Below, piece after piece: positions 13,668 through 23,451 of a stretch of 64,000 bases of DNA; position 1 is the first letter of the stretch, and each line of letters opens with the position of its first letter. The translations under genes were made by a program, and so were the position numbers. Under the pieces are notes generated by a model that made no database searches, had not been told where the DNA came from, and was given only the letters and a program-made list of their open reading frames with translations. The stretch is from Copromyces sp. CBS 386.78 (taxonomy: Eukaryota > Ascomycota > Sordariomycetes > Sordariales > Sordariaceae). The stretch spans positions 744,001-808,000 of the forward strand of contig MU839082.1 of NCBI GenBank assembly GCA_030685235.1. The letters are read 5' to 3'.

Positions 13668-14284
13668 GAGAAAGTCTTTTCGGACAGTCGAAAATGTCTT
13701 CCCACACAGTCGCTCCACCCTTCCCGCGCGCTAAGGTACGCTAATGCACCCCAAAAATTTCTTAACCAATTAGATCGCTCGCATCCATTCTGAGTCTCCA
13801 CGGTCCTATTCTTGGCGTCAGCAAACCGTACCGCGCCCGCCAAGCCCCTAGATTACAGCCCATTACACATCCTACCCCTGCACACGTATTACTAATAACT
13901 ATAACAATTGCTGACAGCCGTGACAGCCGTGACAGCCGTGATAGCCGTGACAGCCAATCGCTAACAGCCGTAATAGTCATTGACAGCTGTGACAATCGCT
14001 GACAGCCGTGACAGCCGTGCGATGTGCGACCGGTAGCTAATTTGGGTGTAGATCTAGGCGCACATCTAGGCTGGGCACGTGACATTCTATGAAAGAATGT
14101 GCCTAGATTTCTGGTGTGAAATCTATAAAAGAATACCGCTGCCAAGCTGAGTGTGGAGACTCAAATAGATGCGAGCGATCTAATTGGCTCAAAAATTTTG
14201 GGGTGCATTAGCGCGCGGGAAGGGTGTAAGTGGGTGGAGCGATTGTGTGGGAAGATATTTTCGACTGTCCGAAAAGACTTTCTT
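13668..14284. mobile_element. 617-bp MITE with ~130-bp terminal inverted repeats and perfect 8-bp TSD
   Basis: The left end GAGAAAGTCTTTTCGG and the right end CCGAAAAGACTTTCTT are inverted. The inverted similarity runs for about 130 bp, to GAGTCTCCAC on each side. It is flanked by TTAAAAAT at 13660-13667 and 14285-14292. The element interrupts the SNF2 frame. It shares the outer 15 bp of its termini and an internal 9-bp minisatellite with the 718-bp MITE at 21666, but the middle part of its inverted repeats differs. An 8-bp duplication fits hAT, and also some MULE elements; the long inverted repeats fit MULE better. Confidence 0.93.
13913..14022. repeat. Minisatellite of 9-bp unit (GACAGCCGT) inside the MITE
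   Basis: GACAGCCGT and variants are repeated, interspersed with ATCGCTGACAG-type linkers. The reverse complement of the same unit fills the MITE at 21666-22383. It retains CpA and TpG, so it is not RIP-mutated. Confidence 0.85.
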
Positions 14285-17200
14285 TTAAAAATATTAAAAA
14301 TAAAGTCCAGTATTTATAAATACGCGGTTTTATTATATTATAATTATAAAAGTAGGGAGAAAGGTATTTTTTAAGCTATATATTTACCAATAAAGAGTTA
14401 ATATATAGTATTATAAAAGAATTCGGCCGTAATATAGATATTAATTAGGAATATTTAAATAAATTATATTAAAGCCCTAATTTCGAAATTTTAGCCTAAT
14501 ATTACAATTAAACGAAATAGGATCTTTATAGGGACCGCTATTTATTACCCTATTAATTTATTAGTAAATTATTTATATTTATCCTACCCTTTATTCCCAC
14601 TCTTAATTTTCCTTTACGAAGGAACTTCTTTAAATAGAAGGCTATTCCTTCGTAAAAGAAAAACCTAAATTTTATTAAAGTTCTTTCGTAAAGGAAGAAT
14701 ATAAATCGAAGATTAAATTAATTATATTATTAAATACTTATATTATCTGCTAATTGGAAGAATCCCTACTAAAAGTAGCGATACTAGTTAACGATATCAG
14801 TACAGGTAAGACGATTATATATATAATAATAGTATTTATATATTATTAATACTATAAGGAAATAATAGTATAAAACGGCTATTATAATACTTACCCTATA
14901 TTAGTTTTAATGCCCTTATTATTTATTGCTTAGATTTTTTACGAGTATAAAACTACTTTCGGCGATATATTATCTTTTTAATACTTTTTTAACTATCGCT
15001 AAATTATAGGCTTTCGGGATATTTAAATAAAAGTTATACTATCTTAATAAAATTTTAATACTTTTATAGAAGAATATATAAAGAAGCGTAACGATCCGAA
15101 TATTATTCGGATTATTATTATTATTATTATTAGTATTTATTATCGGCGTTAGGTATAAAATTTTCCATTCGAGCGGGATAAAAGTAGATTATTTTCGGAT
15201 ATAGATAAATACGTTTAATAGAAGTGCGCCGGTATAAATAAATTAGATATACCCTCCACTAGTAAGAAGAGTAGGAAAAAGGCTACCGGTAAAAAGGCTA
15301 TTAGTAAGAAAAATAGTAAAAAGGGCGCCGGCGCCTCTATTAACGACGATATAATAAAGCGGTAGAAAATAAGGAAGAAAACGAATAAATTCTATAATAC
15401 CTATTTCGAAGTTCCTTCGTAGGAGAATAATTCGCTTTTTAACCTATTATAATATTAATATAAATAATAATACGGAGGTAGTAAAAAAGAAAGTTAAAAT
15501 ATCTTATTATTATTTCGCTATAATTTCCATAAAAAGTATTAAATTTTATTATATTATTATTGACGAAACGTAATACTTGTAAAACTTATATTCGGCTACG
15601 TTCAAATAAATTTCCTTTATATTTAAATATACTATTATTTTCGTTTCCGCTACGCCTTTATTAAATAAGGCTACGGATTTATTGATTTTTGCGAAAATAA
15701 TTTAGGATAATATAAATTTAAATATTTTATTCCCTACTAACCTTTCTAGATCCGCCCTTATATAATTTAATATATTATTATATTTATTTCGCTCCTAATA
15801 TATTTGCTAGGACTATTGCGGAATTAAAAGAAATTAAATATATATAAAGTTATAAATAGTATACCCTATTTCCTCTAATATAATATTTTATTACCGATAT
15901 TAGGTCTATTATTTTAGTTAATACCTTTACGGTAAGTAGAGGTTATAAATATATTTAAACAGTATATAATATAATTACGTATATAATATTCTTAAATAAA
16001 GCTTTAACTTACTTTTCCGCGAATATTCCCCTAATAAATATTTAATATAATAATTTTAGTTATAAGGTTTAAGGGGAATATATTATAGCGTAGACGGATA
16101 GTTTATTAATTAATTTAACGTTTATTTAATATTATAAATTCTATTACCGAAGTATTTACTAATAATATAAAAATATACTTCGAAAATTATTTCAGTTTCC
16201 TACGGTTTGGCTATAATTCGGGAATAGAGAATGAAAAGCTTTTTATACAATTCGGTATTAATATAATAAATTAATTATTATAATTTAATTTCAATTATAA
16301 ATTAATATATATATTTTTATAATTAATTAACGACTTAGCCGTTTAACCTCTAGCGGACTTCTCGCGTATATTTACTTTTAATTATATTAAATCGCCTCTT
16401 TAAATTTAAATTCTAAAGAAATATTTCAATTATAAAGGGTTAAAAAAGCGGATTTTAATTATAGTAAATTCGTTATAAATATAAATATAAATTTCGAATT
16501 CTAACCCTCCTCTTTTTAATTATCCTTATTATATATTAATTTATATAAAAATAAGACCCTTATTTCTCTATTAGAGAAGGCGTTTTTCGTCGTCCGCTCT
16601 ATCCGCTCTAATTAATTGTAGGCCGAATAAGGTATTATTATTACCAATTAAAATTCAATAAAGATTTTTATCGATATTTTTATTTTAAATTTTATAGTTA
16701 ATATAGTAGGTTTAAATACTTATTAATAATACAATATTAATATTAGACTATTTTTCGTTTAAAACGTTCTTATCATTATATAATATATTAGACGTTTATA
16801 CTATATTAAATAAATTAAACCCGTAGAATAGTATTTACTTATAATCTTCGGGACAGTTAATATATAATAAGAAAAAAGAATTATTAAAAAGGTTAATTAA
16901 ATTATTCTTTTATAAAGGAAGAACGGTACTATTACTAATATTTTTAAATAAGTTTATACCTTCTAATCCGAATTCCTAATTATTTATATTAAAAATAATT
17001 TCTTCCGTACGGTTTACGTATACGAAGTTACTATGATTATAATAATTTACGAATTTAATTATTTTTTATAAGTAGTAAGCCCTCCATAAAGCGTAAATAA
17101 GTATTTTTTTATTCGAACTTAATAAATCGGCTATTTATATTCTTATATTATTACCCTTTATAATATAAATCCGGACGGCTTTAAAGATAACGAATACAGT

Positions 17201-17662
17201 AAAACGACATTTTTATTATTATTTATATATAGGCCTATATTTATTAATAGTAAATTTAAAAGAATTATAGATAATTTAATTTTAATACTGGCCTAATTCG
17301 ATAGTAACGAATTAAATAACGAATTTAATTCCGAAGATTTAATAAATATTATTAAATAGGAGTAGACGGACGAAAAGAGGTAGAACTTTTTAATTAATTT
17401 AGCGCGTATTTTAATTAGAATTTTAAAGGACGAGGTCTAGAAACGGTTAAGAAAGTAAATAGTTTTCACGGCTTTAATTTCTTAAAACGACGTTAAAATC
17501 GAAAATTAAAAGGATATTAAATAAAGTAATATTAAAATTATTAAAATTCGGTATTTAGAATATATTAATACCCTTATTAAATAGCCGGCCTTCGCGACTA
17601 TTATAGAAAAAAACGAGCCCTAGCGTAAGTAAGTACGTTTAAATATCGATATTATATTTAAT

Positions 17663-17986
17663 AATAAAGATTTCGAATAAAACGAAAATTTCGCTTATTA
17701 TTCGCTATTACTTTCTTCTCCTAAGGCAGAGAATTTACTTCCTTCCCCTATAAAGGAAGAATATATTTCCTTAAACGATTATTCTGCCGATTAAACCAAA
17801 ATAAATATTAATATAGGATTCGATAATAAAGATTTCAAATAAAACGAAGATTTCGCCCGCTATTTACTATTACTTTCTTCTCCCGAAGTAAAGAATTTAC
17901 TTCCTTCCTCCGTAAGGGAAAAATATATTTCCCCAGATAATTATTCCGCTAATTAAATTAAAATAAATATTAGACCTAATAACGAA
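17663..17986 (+). repeat. Two 162-bp coding repeats (54 residues) at the SNF2 C-terminus, third copy partial
   Basis: Unit 1 starts at 17663 (AATAAAGATTTC) and unit 2 at 17825, exactly 162 bp apart. Both encode an acidic segment containing LLSSP, ENLLPS, an EEYIS-type motif and DYSA. A degraded third copy is cut by the TIR element; its continuation, CCCCTATAAAGGAAGAA, appears on the other side at about 23053. A length divisible by three suggests expansion while the gene was translated. Confidence 0.8.
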
Positions 17987-18329
17987 AATTTTTAACGTAT
18001 ATTATTAATTACCTTTATAAATAAGAGAAAGTCTTTTCGCACGGTCACGAATGTCTATTTGAACGGTGATCCACTTTTTCCTTTACATATATCCCTAACC
18101 CTCGCGCGGCCACAAATATTACATATATTCTTTCGAAAATTTCGCCTAGAAATCTAGGCAATACTATTCTTTCATACGTGATATCAGACCGTAGTGCCCA
18201 AACCAGATACGCACCCCTATATCGCACTTTATAGAGTATTTTACAGTATACTTTATAGGGCACTTAGCGGTACAATCGCATATCGTACGGTCGTACATCG
18301 CTCGTCGCTCAATTAAACGATTAATTAAT

Positions 18330-18985
18330 CGTATTTAATCTATATTAATCTATATATTAATAATCTATTTGAAATTTATTATATAATCGCTCAATTTCCT
18401 ATTAAAAGGCTCCCAGAATTATTACTACGTACCAGCAATACGTATACTACACTATATACCTTATATATTAATAGGAATAATATTAGCCGGTACGTTTCCT
18501 CTCTTTATACTTCCTCTACTCCGGGTAGCATTACTTCCCTTCTCTCTTCTTCCTCTACCTTTCTATATATTTCCTCCTTTTATATTGCTACGAAGTCGGC
18601 TTCGTCCCCTCGTTTATAAAGTAGCTAGACTACGGCGGTTAACTCTATTTTTTACCTTTAAATCTACACCTTCCTAACTAAATACGATTTATTAAATTAA
18701 TAAGATAACTTATATCGAAACTATTAGGTTCTAGCTTCGTACGGGAAGTCGGCCGCGGGTGGGCTAGAAGCGAAGCTTTCCTCGAAGTTGTAATACTATT
18801 GCTTAGAATTGAATTGGCGCGGTTGAGGGAGGGGGAATTTAAATATTAATTAGCGTAGTTAATCGGGGAATACGAAGATCAATTACGAAGGGAGTAATAT
18901 TACGCGGGCGGCCACGTAAATTCTATACGCGGTCGAAATTTTAATAGGTGAAGTAATTATCTTCGTCCCTAATATTTTTCGAGAG
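18330..18985. other. Left internal part of the 4999-bp element, no gene recognised
   Basis: RIP-altered sequence with CT-rich stretches around 18500-18660 and a G-rich patch near 18740-18840. No domain could be assigned in either strand. Confidence 0.4.
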
Positions 18986-19003
18986 TTACTAATATAAGTA
19001 AAA

Positions 19004-19089
19004 GGGGGGATGGCTCAGTTGGGAAGATCTGAGTCTGGTTTACCCTTTCGATTTATCGAGAGGTCGTAGGTTCGAATCCCGCTCCCCCC
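19004..19089 (+). other. tRNA-like domain (A box and B box) at the head of the SINE-like element
   Basis: GGGGGGA at 19004-19010 pairs perfectly with TCCCCCC at 19083-19089 as a 7-bp acceptor stem. TGGCTCAGTTGGG at 19011-19023 resembles an A box, and GGTTCGAATCC at 19069-19079 matches the B box and T loop. At 86 nt with a hairpin (CTTTCG...CGAGAG, 19045-19062) before the T arm, it has the length of a class II tRNA. The D and T stems each have a mismatch, and no convincing anticodon can be assigned. It is probably an internal RNA polymerase III promoter rather than a working tRNA. Confidence 0.7.
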
Positions 19090-19119
19090 CCTTCCATCCG
19101 ATCTTTTCGGATGGAAAAA
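19089..19119 (+). other. Perfect hairpin just after the tRNA-like domain
   Basis: TTCCATCCGA (19092-19101) pairs with TCGGATGGAA (19107-19116) around a short T-rich loop. The placement directly after the tRNA-like head suggests an RNA structure within the transcript; the function is unknown. Confidence 0.6.
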
Positions 19120-20899
19120 TCTTCCCCGCTGTCACCTATTAAAATACAGCGTTAAAAATATAGGGGGCCTAGCCTGGTCCAGAACCCTAGCACTACGTGA
19201 CTGGGTACGTGAGGAAAAATCTTATCCCTGTTCGAAGATAACGGCCTCTCTCTCCGCTTCCGCCAATAGAGTTTGGAATTGGAGCCCCACCGCAAAATCC
19301 GTTCCAGAGCCACGGTACTAGCTCGAACCAGAACCCGCCCAGCCGAACGATATCGACCAATTAGCTATTTTACAATCCTGGTCTTCAAGTATATTCTGGC
19401 ATATATAGCCGATAGAGGCTGTATCGGCGAAGAAACGCCTAAGAAGTAAGACCCCGCCTCCCTACCCTTCGATACCCTAAAGATAGGATAAAAGAGGAAA
19501 TACCCGCTACCGAGGTAATTAGTTTGGGTGGGGAGGCGAGGTAACCAATTAGAAGCAACCGAGAGTTCTACCGGGAATAGCGATAGCTATCTAGAGTGGA
19601 AGACGAACTTAGAAGAATCCGATATCCTCCCGGGCTCCCGTGGTGAGATGGGATGAAAGTAGGGGATAGGGTTAGGATTAAAAGGAAGGAGCTGGAGGTT
19701 TTTACCCGGATTTCAACAACACGGTTTTTCCTCTAAATTAGAACGGAAGCAGCACCGCATACCTACTAGGTAGACTAGTTAAAACTAGTTAACGTGATAA
19801 GACAAATAATAATATAAGTAAAAGTCTAGCTTAATTAATTTTAATATTTCTTACTAGGGAATTATTATAGCGAGTAACGAATACGAATATAGTAAACTAT
19901 ATTATTTAATAAATTTGCCCATATATAACTCTAATTTATTAGGGTTAAAGCGACGTACTATAAATATAGTACCGAAGGTAATATAATATTAATATATTAC
20001 TATATTAATAGTTTGCTAATATATTTAATTAGGTACTTCTCCTAACTATTATATATAGAAATATTCGAATTTAATACGCCTCGTTTAATATTCGATAACT
20101 TTATTAATAGTTAGTTTTATAGTATTAAATAGTTTAAAATTCTAGATAATTATTTGAATAATTGGACTAGCGCCTATATAAATAATAATAATTAGTATAC
20201 TATAAAATTATATAGGAGCGATATAAGGAGATATATTTATAATTATAAAATTCTTTAAATTATAATTAATTAATTTAATTAATAATATAGTACAGTAATT
20301 GAAATTAAATTTTTCGTTAATATAATAAGTAGCCTATTACTCTTTAATAATTATATACGTAGTATTTAAATATATAATAATCGCCGTTTACTACGAAAAA
20401 AAGCTTTTAAATCTCTCCTAAATAGTATTAAACTCCTTTATAATTATTATATAGTAAGTATACTTCTAGAAATTATAAAATTTAGCTTATAAATATTCTA
20501 TAATATTAAGTAGAATATTTAGAAGAGTATTACTATTAATTAATTAATTTAAGTAAATAATAATTTACTTATCCTTTTTATTAAATTTTTATAAATTCGT
20601 AGTATTATTAGGAAATCGTAGTTAAGGCTTTCGCGTAATCGATATTAATATTTCTTACTATATTTATACGCTATTTACGTCGGTATAGGCCTAAATAACT
20701 TAGGCAGCAACCTTTTTATCCTACTTACGCTTAATATTTAATACTACATTCTTATTAATATAAAAAATATATAGCTAAAGTTCCGCCACTAAATAAACTC
20801 GCTTAATAGCTACCCTTATAATATTATTATAATCTATAATAATAATTATAGGGGTAGCGGCGGCGATAATTTTATAACGAGCATTAATTTAATTTATTA

Positions 20900-21657
20900 A
20901 TTAATTAAACCCTTCCTATCTTTCGTTATTTACGAGCCTAAATATACAATTAAAAGTAAAGCCCAATCTAATTATACTTATAATTTAAAAGAAGGCGAAA
21001 CCTTAATTATTAGTTTTATATATATTATTATAGAACTATACTTATAAATATTACTTCTAAAGCTTTTTATCTTATAGATTACTTTAGAAGAAGGTTCTAG
21101 GTTTAATTTTAATATTATTTGCCTAATTAATTATAAAATAAATCCCCTTTTTAGTAAGAAGCTTTATAATTTATTAGAAGGGGTTATAATTAGTATTAGC
21201 ACGCTTTTTAAAAGTATATCCAAAATTAATTAATTATTTAGTTTTAAAACGGATATTTAAGAATTTTTTATATAATTCGAAAGCGATTTAGCGGTTACGT
21301 ATATTAGGGGGGTCGAAATATTAAACAATAAATACTTTATATTCTACTTTAAATACCTTATAATCTAATATATTCTAATTAGGGATATAAATATATTTAT
21401 TATAGTCTTCTTTTAATTTAAAAATCTATTTCCTTTCGTTATTCTTTAATACTTTAAAATACCTTCCTTAAAAATAATTTTTCTTAATAGTTAATATAAA
21501 TTGAAAATACGCCTAAAATTTGCAACGAAAGTTATTAATATAAATAATATTATATTTCGAAGGACCGAAGTCTAAGATTTTATTAATAGATTATATTTTA
21601 ATAATATTATATCCCTCCTTTTAAACCTATTATTAAATAGTATTCTAGGTATTACTA
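20900..21657 (+). pseudogene. Unidentified coding remnant inside the 4999-bp TIR element
   Basis: One plus-strand frame reads as protein, with only TAA/TAG stops for over 600 bp. It includes ITLEEGSRFNFNI near 21080-21120, SKKLYNLLEGVI near 21155-21195 and FESDLAVTYIRGVEILNN near 21280-21330. It ends at the nested MITE and may continue after 22391. Its position makes it the best candidate for the element's transposase, but I recognise no hAT or MULE motif in it. Confidence 0.4.
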
Positions 21658-21665
21658 AATTTATC

Positions 21666-22383
21666 GAGAAAGTCTTTTCGCACGGTCACGATTGTCTATT
21701 TGAACGGTGATCCACTTTTTCCCTCACACATATCCCTAACCCTCGCGCGGCCACAGATGTCACATATATTCTTTCGAAAATTTCGCCTAGATATCTGGGC
21801 AATACCATTCTTTCATGCGTGACATCAGACCACAGTGCCCAGACCAGATAGGCACCTGTCACGGCTGTTAGCGATTGTCACGGCTATTAGCGATTGGCTA
21901 TCAGCAATTGTCACAGCTATCAGCGACTATCACGGCTGTCATGGCTGTCAGCGACTGTCACGGCTATCACGGCTATCAGCGATTATTATGGCTATCACGG
22001 CTGTCACGGCTGCCACGGCTGTCACGGCTGCCAGCGATTGTCAGCGACTGTCACGGCTGTCACGGCTGTCAGCGATTGTCACGGCTGTCACGGCTGTCAC
22101 GGCTGCCAGCGATTGTCAGCGACTGTCACGGCTGTCACGGCTGTCAGCGATTGTCACGGCTGTCACGGCTGCCAGCAATTGTCACAGCTGTCACGGCTGT
22201 TAGCGTACGTGTGCTGTGCAGGGGTCAGACTATGTAATGGGCTGTAATCTGGGGGCTTGGCGGTCGCGGTACGAGCGAGACTGGTGCTGGCGGGGAGGGA
22301 ACGGCAGGGTTAGGGATATGTGTGAGGGAAAAAGTGGATCACCGTTCAAATAGACAATCGTGACCGTGCGAAAAGACTTTCTC
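21666..22383. mobile_element. 718-bp MITE nested in a member of its own family, 8-bp TSD
   Basis: The termini GAGAAAGTCTTTTCGCACGG and CCGTGCGAAAAGACTTTCTC are inverted for about 90 bp. It is flanked by AATTTATC (21658-21665) and AATTTATT (22384-22391); the single C/T difference fits RIP. The outer ~190 bp left and ~170 bp right closely match the ends of the surrounding 4999-bp element, so this is an internal-deletion derivative whose centre is a minisatellite. The sequence is GC-rich and almost unmutated, in contrast to its host. Confidence 0.94.
21856..22203. repeat. Minisatellite of 9-bp unit (TGTCACGGC) with higher-order organisation
   Basis: About 35 units of TGTCACGGC are mixed with AGCGATTG and AGCGACTG variants. 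They form larger repeats of about 60-70 bp, best seen at 22024-22160. The unit length of 9 keeps all frames open, giving spurious ORFs of about 120 codons in three frames. It is not mutated by RIP. Confidence 0.92.
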
Positions 22384-22391
22384 AATTTATT

Positions 22392-22860
22392 TTACTAAGT
22401 TATAAAAATAGGGTAGCGCTCTTCTTACTCTTCGTTATTAATTTCGATTATTAAAAAGTTATTATTATTACCAGGATTATCGTTATTATAGAAGTCTATA
22501 AAATCTAACTACATTAAAGTAAGCTCGATTAGGGTAAGTTCGATTAGGGTAGGTTTTAAGGAGGCGGGGTTGTCGGGTATATTTATATCCGTCGGCTAGG
22601 GAATTACGTTAGCTATTTACATTATTATAATTAGTTATAAAACGTATAGAAAAATAATATATTATTTCCTACCATTAAAGATACCAGCGGTTTATTTACT
22701 TAGTAATATTTTATAATATGCAATATAATAAATTAATTTCGTAAATAGGGGATAATAATATAAGAAGTTTAGTAAAGGAAGCGATACGACGATACGTACT
22801 AGAAAATCGCTAAGTCTAGTCTGGATTACTAGGTAGTATAATACGAAAAGTAGCCTATAC
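22392..22860. other. Right internal part of the 4999-bp element, no gene recognised
   Basis: RIP-altered sequence that may continue the coding remnant interrupted by the nested MITE. It contains the near-direct repeat AGCTCGATTAGGGTA / AGTTCGATTAGGGTA at about 22530-22560. No domain was recognised. Confidence 0.35.
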
Positions 22861-23031
22861 AAGGGTTTGAACGTATAATAAGCTATAATCTAGGGGCTTA
22901 GCGGTCGCGGTACGAGCGAAACTAGTATTGGCAAGGAGGGTATAATAGGGTTAGGATATATATAAGGGAAAAAGTAGATTACCGTTTAAATAGACATTCG
23001 TGACCGTGCGAAAAGACTTTCTCATAAATAA

Positions 23032-23272
23032 AGATCCGCCCCTTTCCCCTATAAAGGAAGAAAATTACCTAAAATAGTACGAAGATAAAGACGATAGCTA
23101 TATATCTAATAGTAAAATTATAATTAATAATTTAAATAAGGATAAAAAGGACGTTAAAAATTCTAATAACGAAGGATCCAGTAAAAATAAATAAGAAGAT
23201 TAAATTTTTATAAGAATTAGGGACCTTCGTACTTTAATTATTCGCTTTTTTTCATTTATAATTTAATATAGA
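23032..23272 (+). pseudogene. Continuation of the SNF2 unit after the TIR insertion
   Basis: After the duplicated ATAAATAA, the sequence resumes the acidic C-terminal repeat of the SNF2 unit (CCCCTATAAAGGAAGAA at about 23053). It encodes Asp/Asn-rich sequence to about 23200. The end of the gene is not clear. Confidence 0.55.
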
Positions 23273-23451
23273 ACCAAGCAGGGTTCGTCCGAGGGACTGC
23301 AGCCTGGGTAGCTAGCCGCATCCAGGCAAGGAGGGTAAGAGGTCGGCTACCCGCCGATAGACTAGAAAGCGGTGCCGCCAAAGCTAGGTGGGCTGAGGAA
23401 TAGGCACCGACGGAGAAATTTCTAGCGATCGTAGTAGGTCCGCCCCCGGTA
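23273..23451 (+). other. GC-rich, barely mutated leader before an ORF start
   Basis: About 180 bp retain CpA and TpG, for example GGACTGCAGCCTGGG near 23294. It is followed at once by an ATG-started reading frame. It looks like the 5' untranslated end of a transposable element spared by RIP. No TSD or second end was found. Confidence 0.5.

Larger units (their letters stand above)
13550..18016 (+). pseudogene. SNF2-family helicase-like protein, RIP-inactivated and split by a MITE
   Basis: An ATPase of the SNF2 (superfamily 2) class, normally an ATP-driven DNA translocase. The frame before the MITE (ending ...EKEKRFKN at 13667) resumes after it. Walker A is at 14790-14813, reading NDISTGKT. 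A segment after it reads YPILVLMPLLFIA. The DEAH-like box at 15559-15570 reads IDET, and motif III at 15646-15672 reads SATPLLNKA, typical of fungal SNF2-like proteins. The C-terminal helicase lobe lies near 16680-16880, with a degraded Arg-finger segment at about 16775-16820 where the family has an GR..RIGQ motif. Walker A and the DEAH box are in different frames, so there are indels as well as RIP stops. The C-terminal repeats at 17663-17986 are in the same unit. It is not a normal chromatin remodeller copy: it lies in repeats and may belong to a large transposon. Confidence 0.75.
19004..19809 (+). mobile_element. SINE-like element with tRNA-related head and 15-bp TSD
   Basis: An ~805-bp insert is flanked by perfect copies of TAATATAAGTAAAAG at 18990-19004 and 19810-19824. 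A long AT-rich duplication of this size is typical of LINE-type, target-primed insertion. The insert starts with a tRNA-like domain and carries no ORF. Its base composition is normal, with CpA and TpG kept, so it is essentially free of RIP. The right end ...GATAAGACAAATAA is not a poly(A) tail but is short and A-rich. The identical AT-rich duplications suggest it entered the TIR element after that had been mutated. A long tRNA-like head with an ~700-bp body is large for a SINE; a chimeric or unknown retroposon is the alternative. Confidence 0.8.
18025..23023. mobile_element. 4999-bp DNA transposon with long TIRs and perfect 8-bp TSD
   Basis: The left end GAGAAAGTCTTTTCGCACGG and the right end CCGTGCGAAAAGACTTTCTC are inverted, and the similarity runs inwards for about 90 bp. 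It is flanked by ATAAATAA at 18017-18024 and 23024-23031. After removal of the SINE-like insert and the nested MITE, about 3.5 kb of own sequence remains, enough for a transposase gene. The outer ~200 bp of each side match those of the 718-bp MITE, so this is the probable parent or sister type. hAT (8-bp TSD) and MULE (long TIRs) are both possible. It is RIP-mutated inside. Confidence 0.92.

Noticed and set aside
13601..14145. Minus-strand frames of 80 and 127 codons in and beside the 617-bp MITE
   Set aside because: They run across the inverted repeat and minisatellite, and one crosses the MITE boundary. No gene support.
14153..14374. Plus-strand frame of 73 codons
   Set aside because: It starts in the MITE inverted repeat and ends in the SNF2 pseudogene, so it is a chance junction frame.
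19004..19089. Functional tRNA gene
   Set aside because: Stem mismatches, no plausible anticodon and its position exactly at the start of a TSD-flanked insert favour a SINE head.
21835..22247. Three overlapping plus-strand frames of about 120 codons rich in Ser, Arg, Leu and Cys
   Set aside because: They are open only because the 9-bp minisatellite lacks stops in all frames. The product is pure repeat and lies in a MITE.
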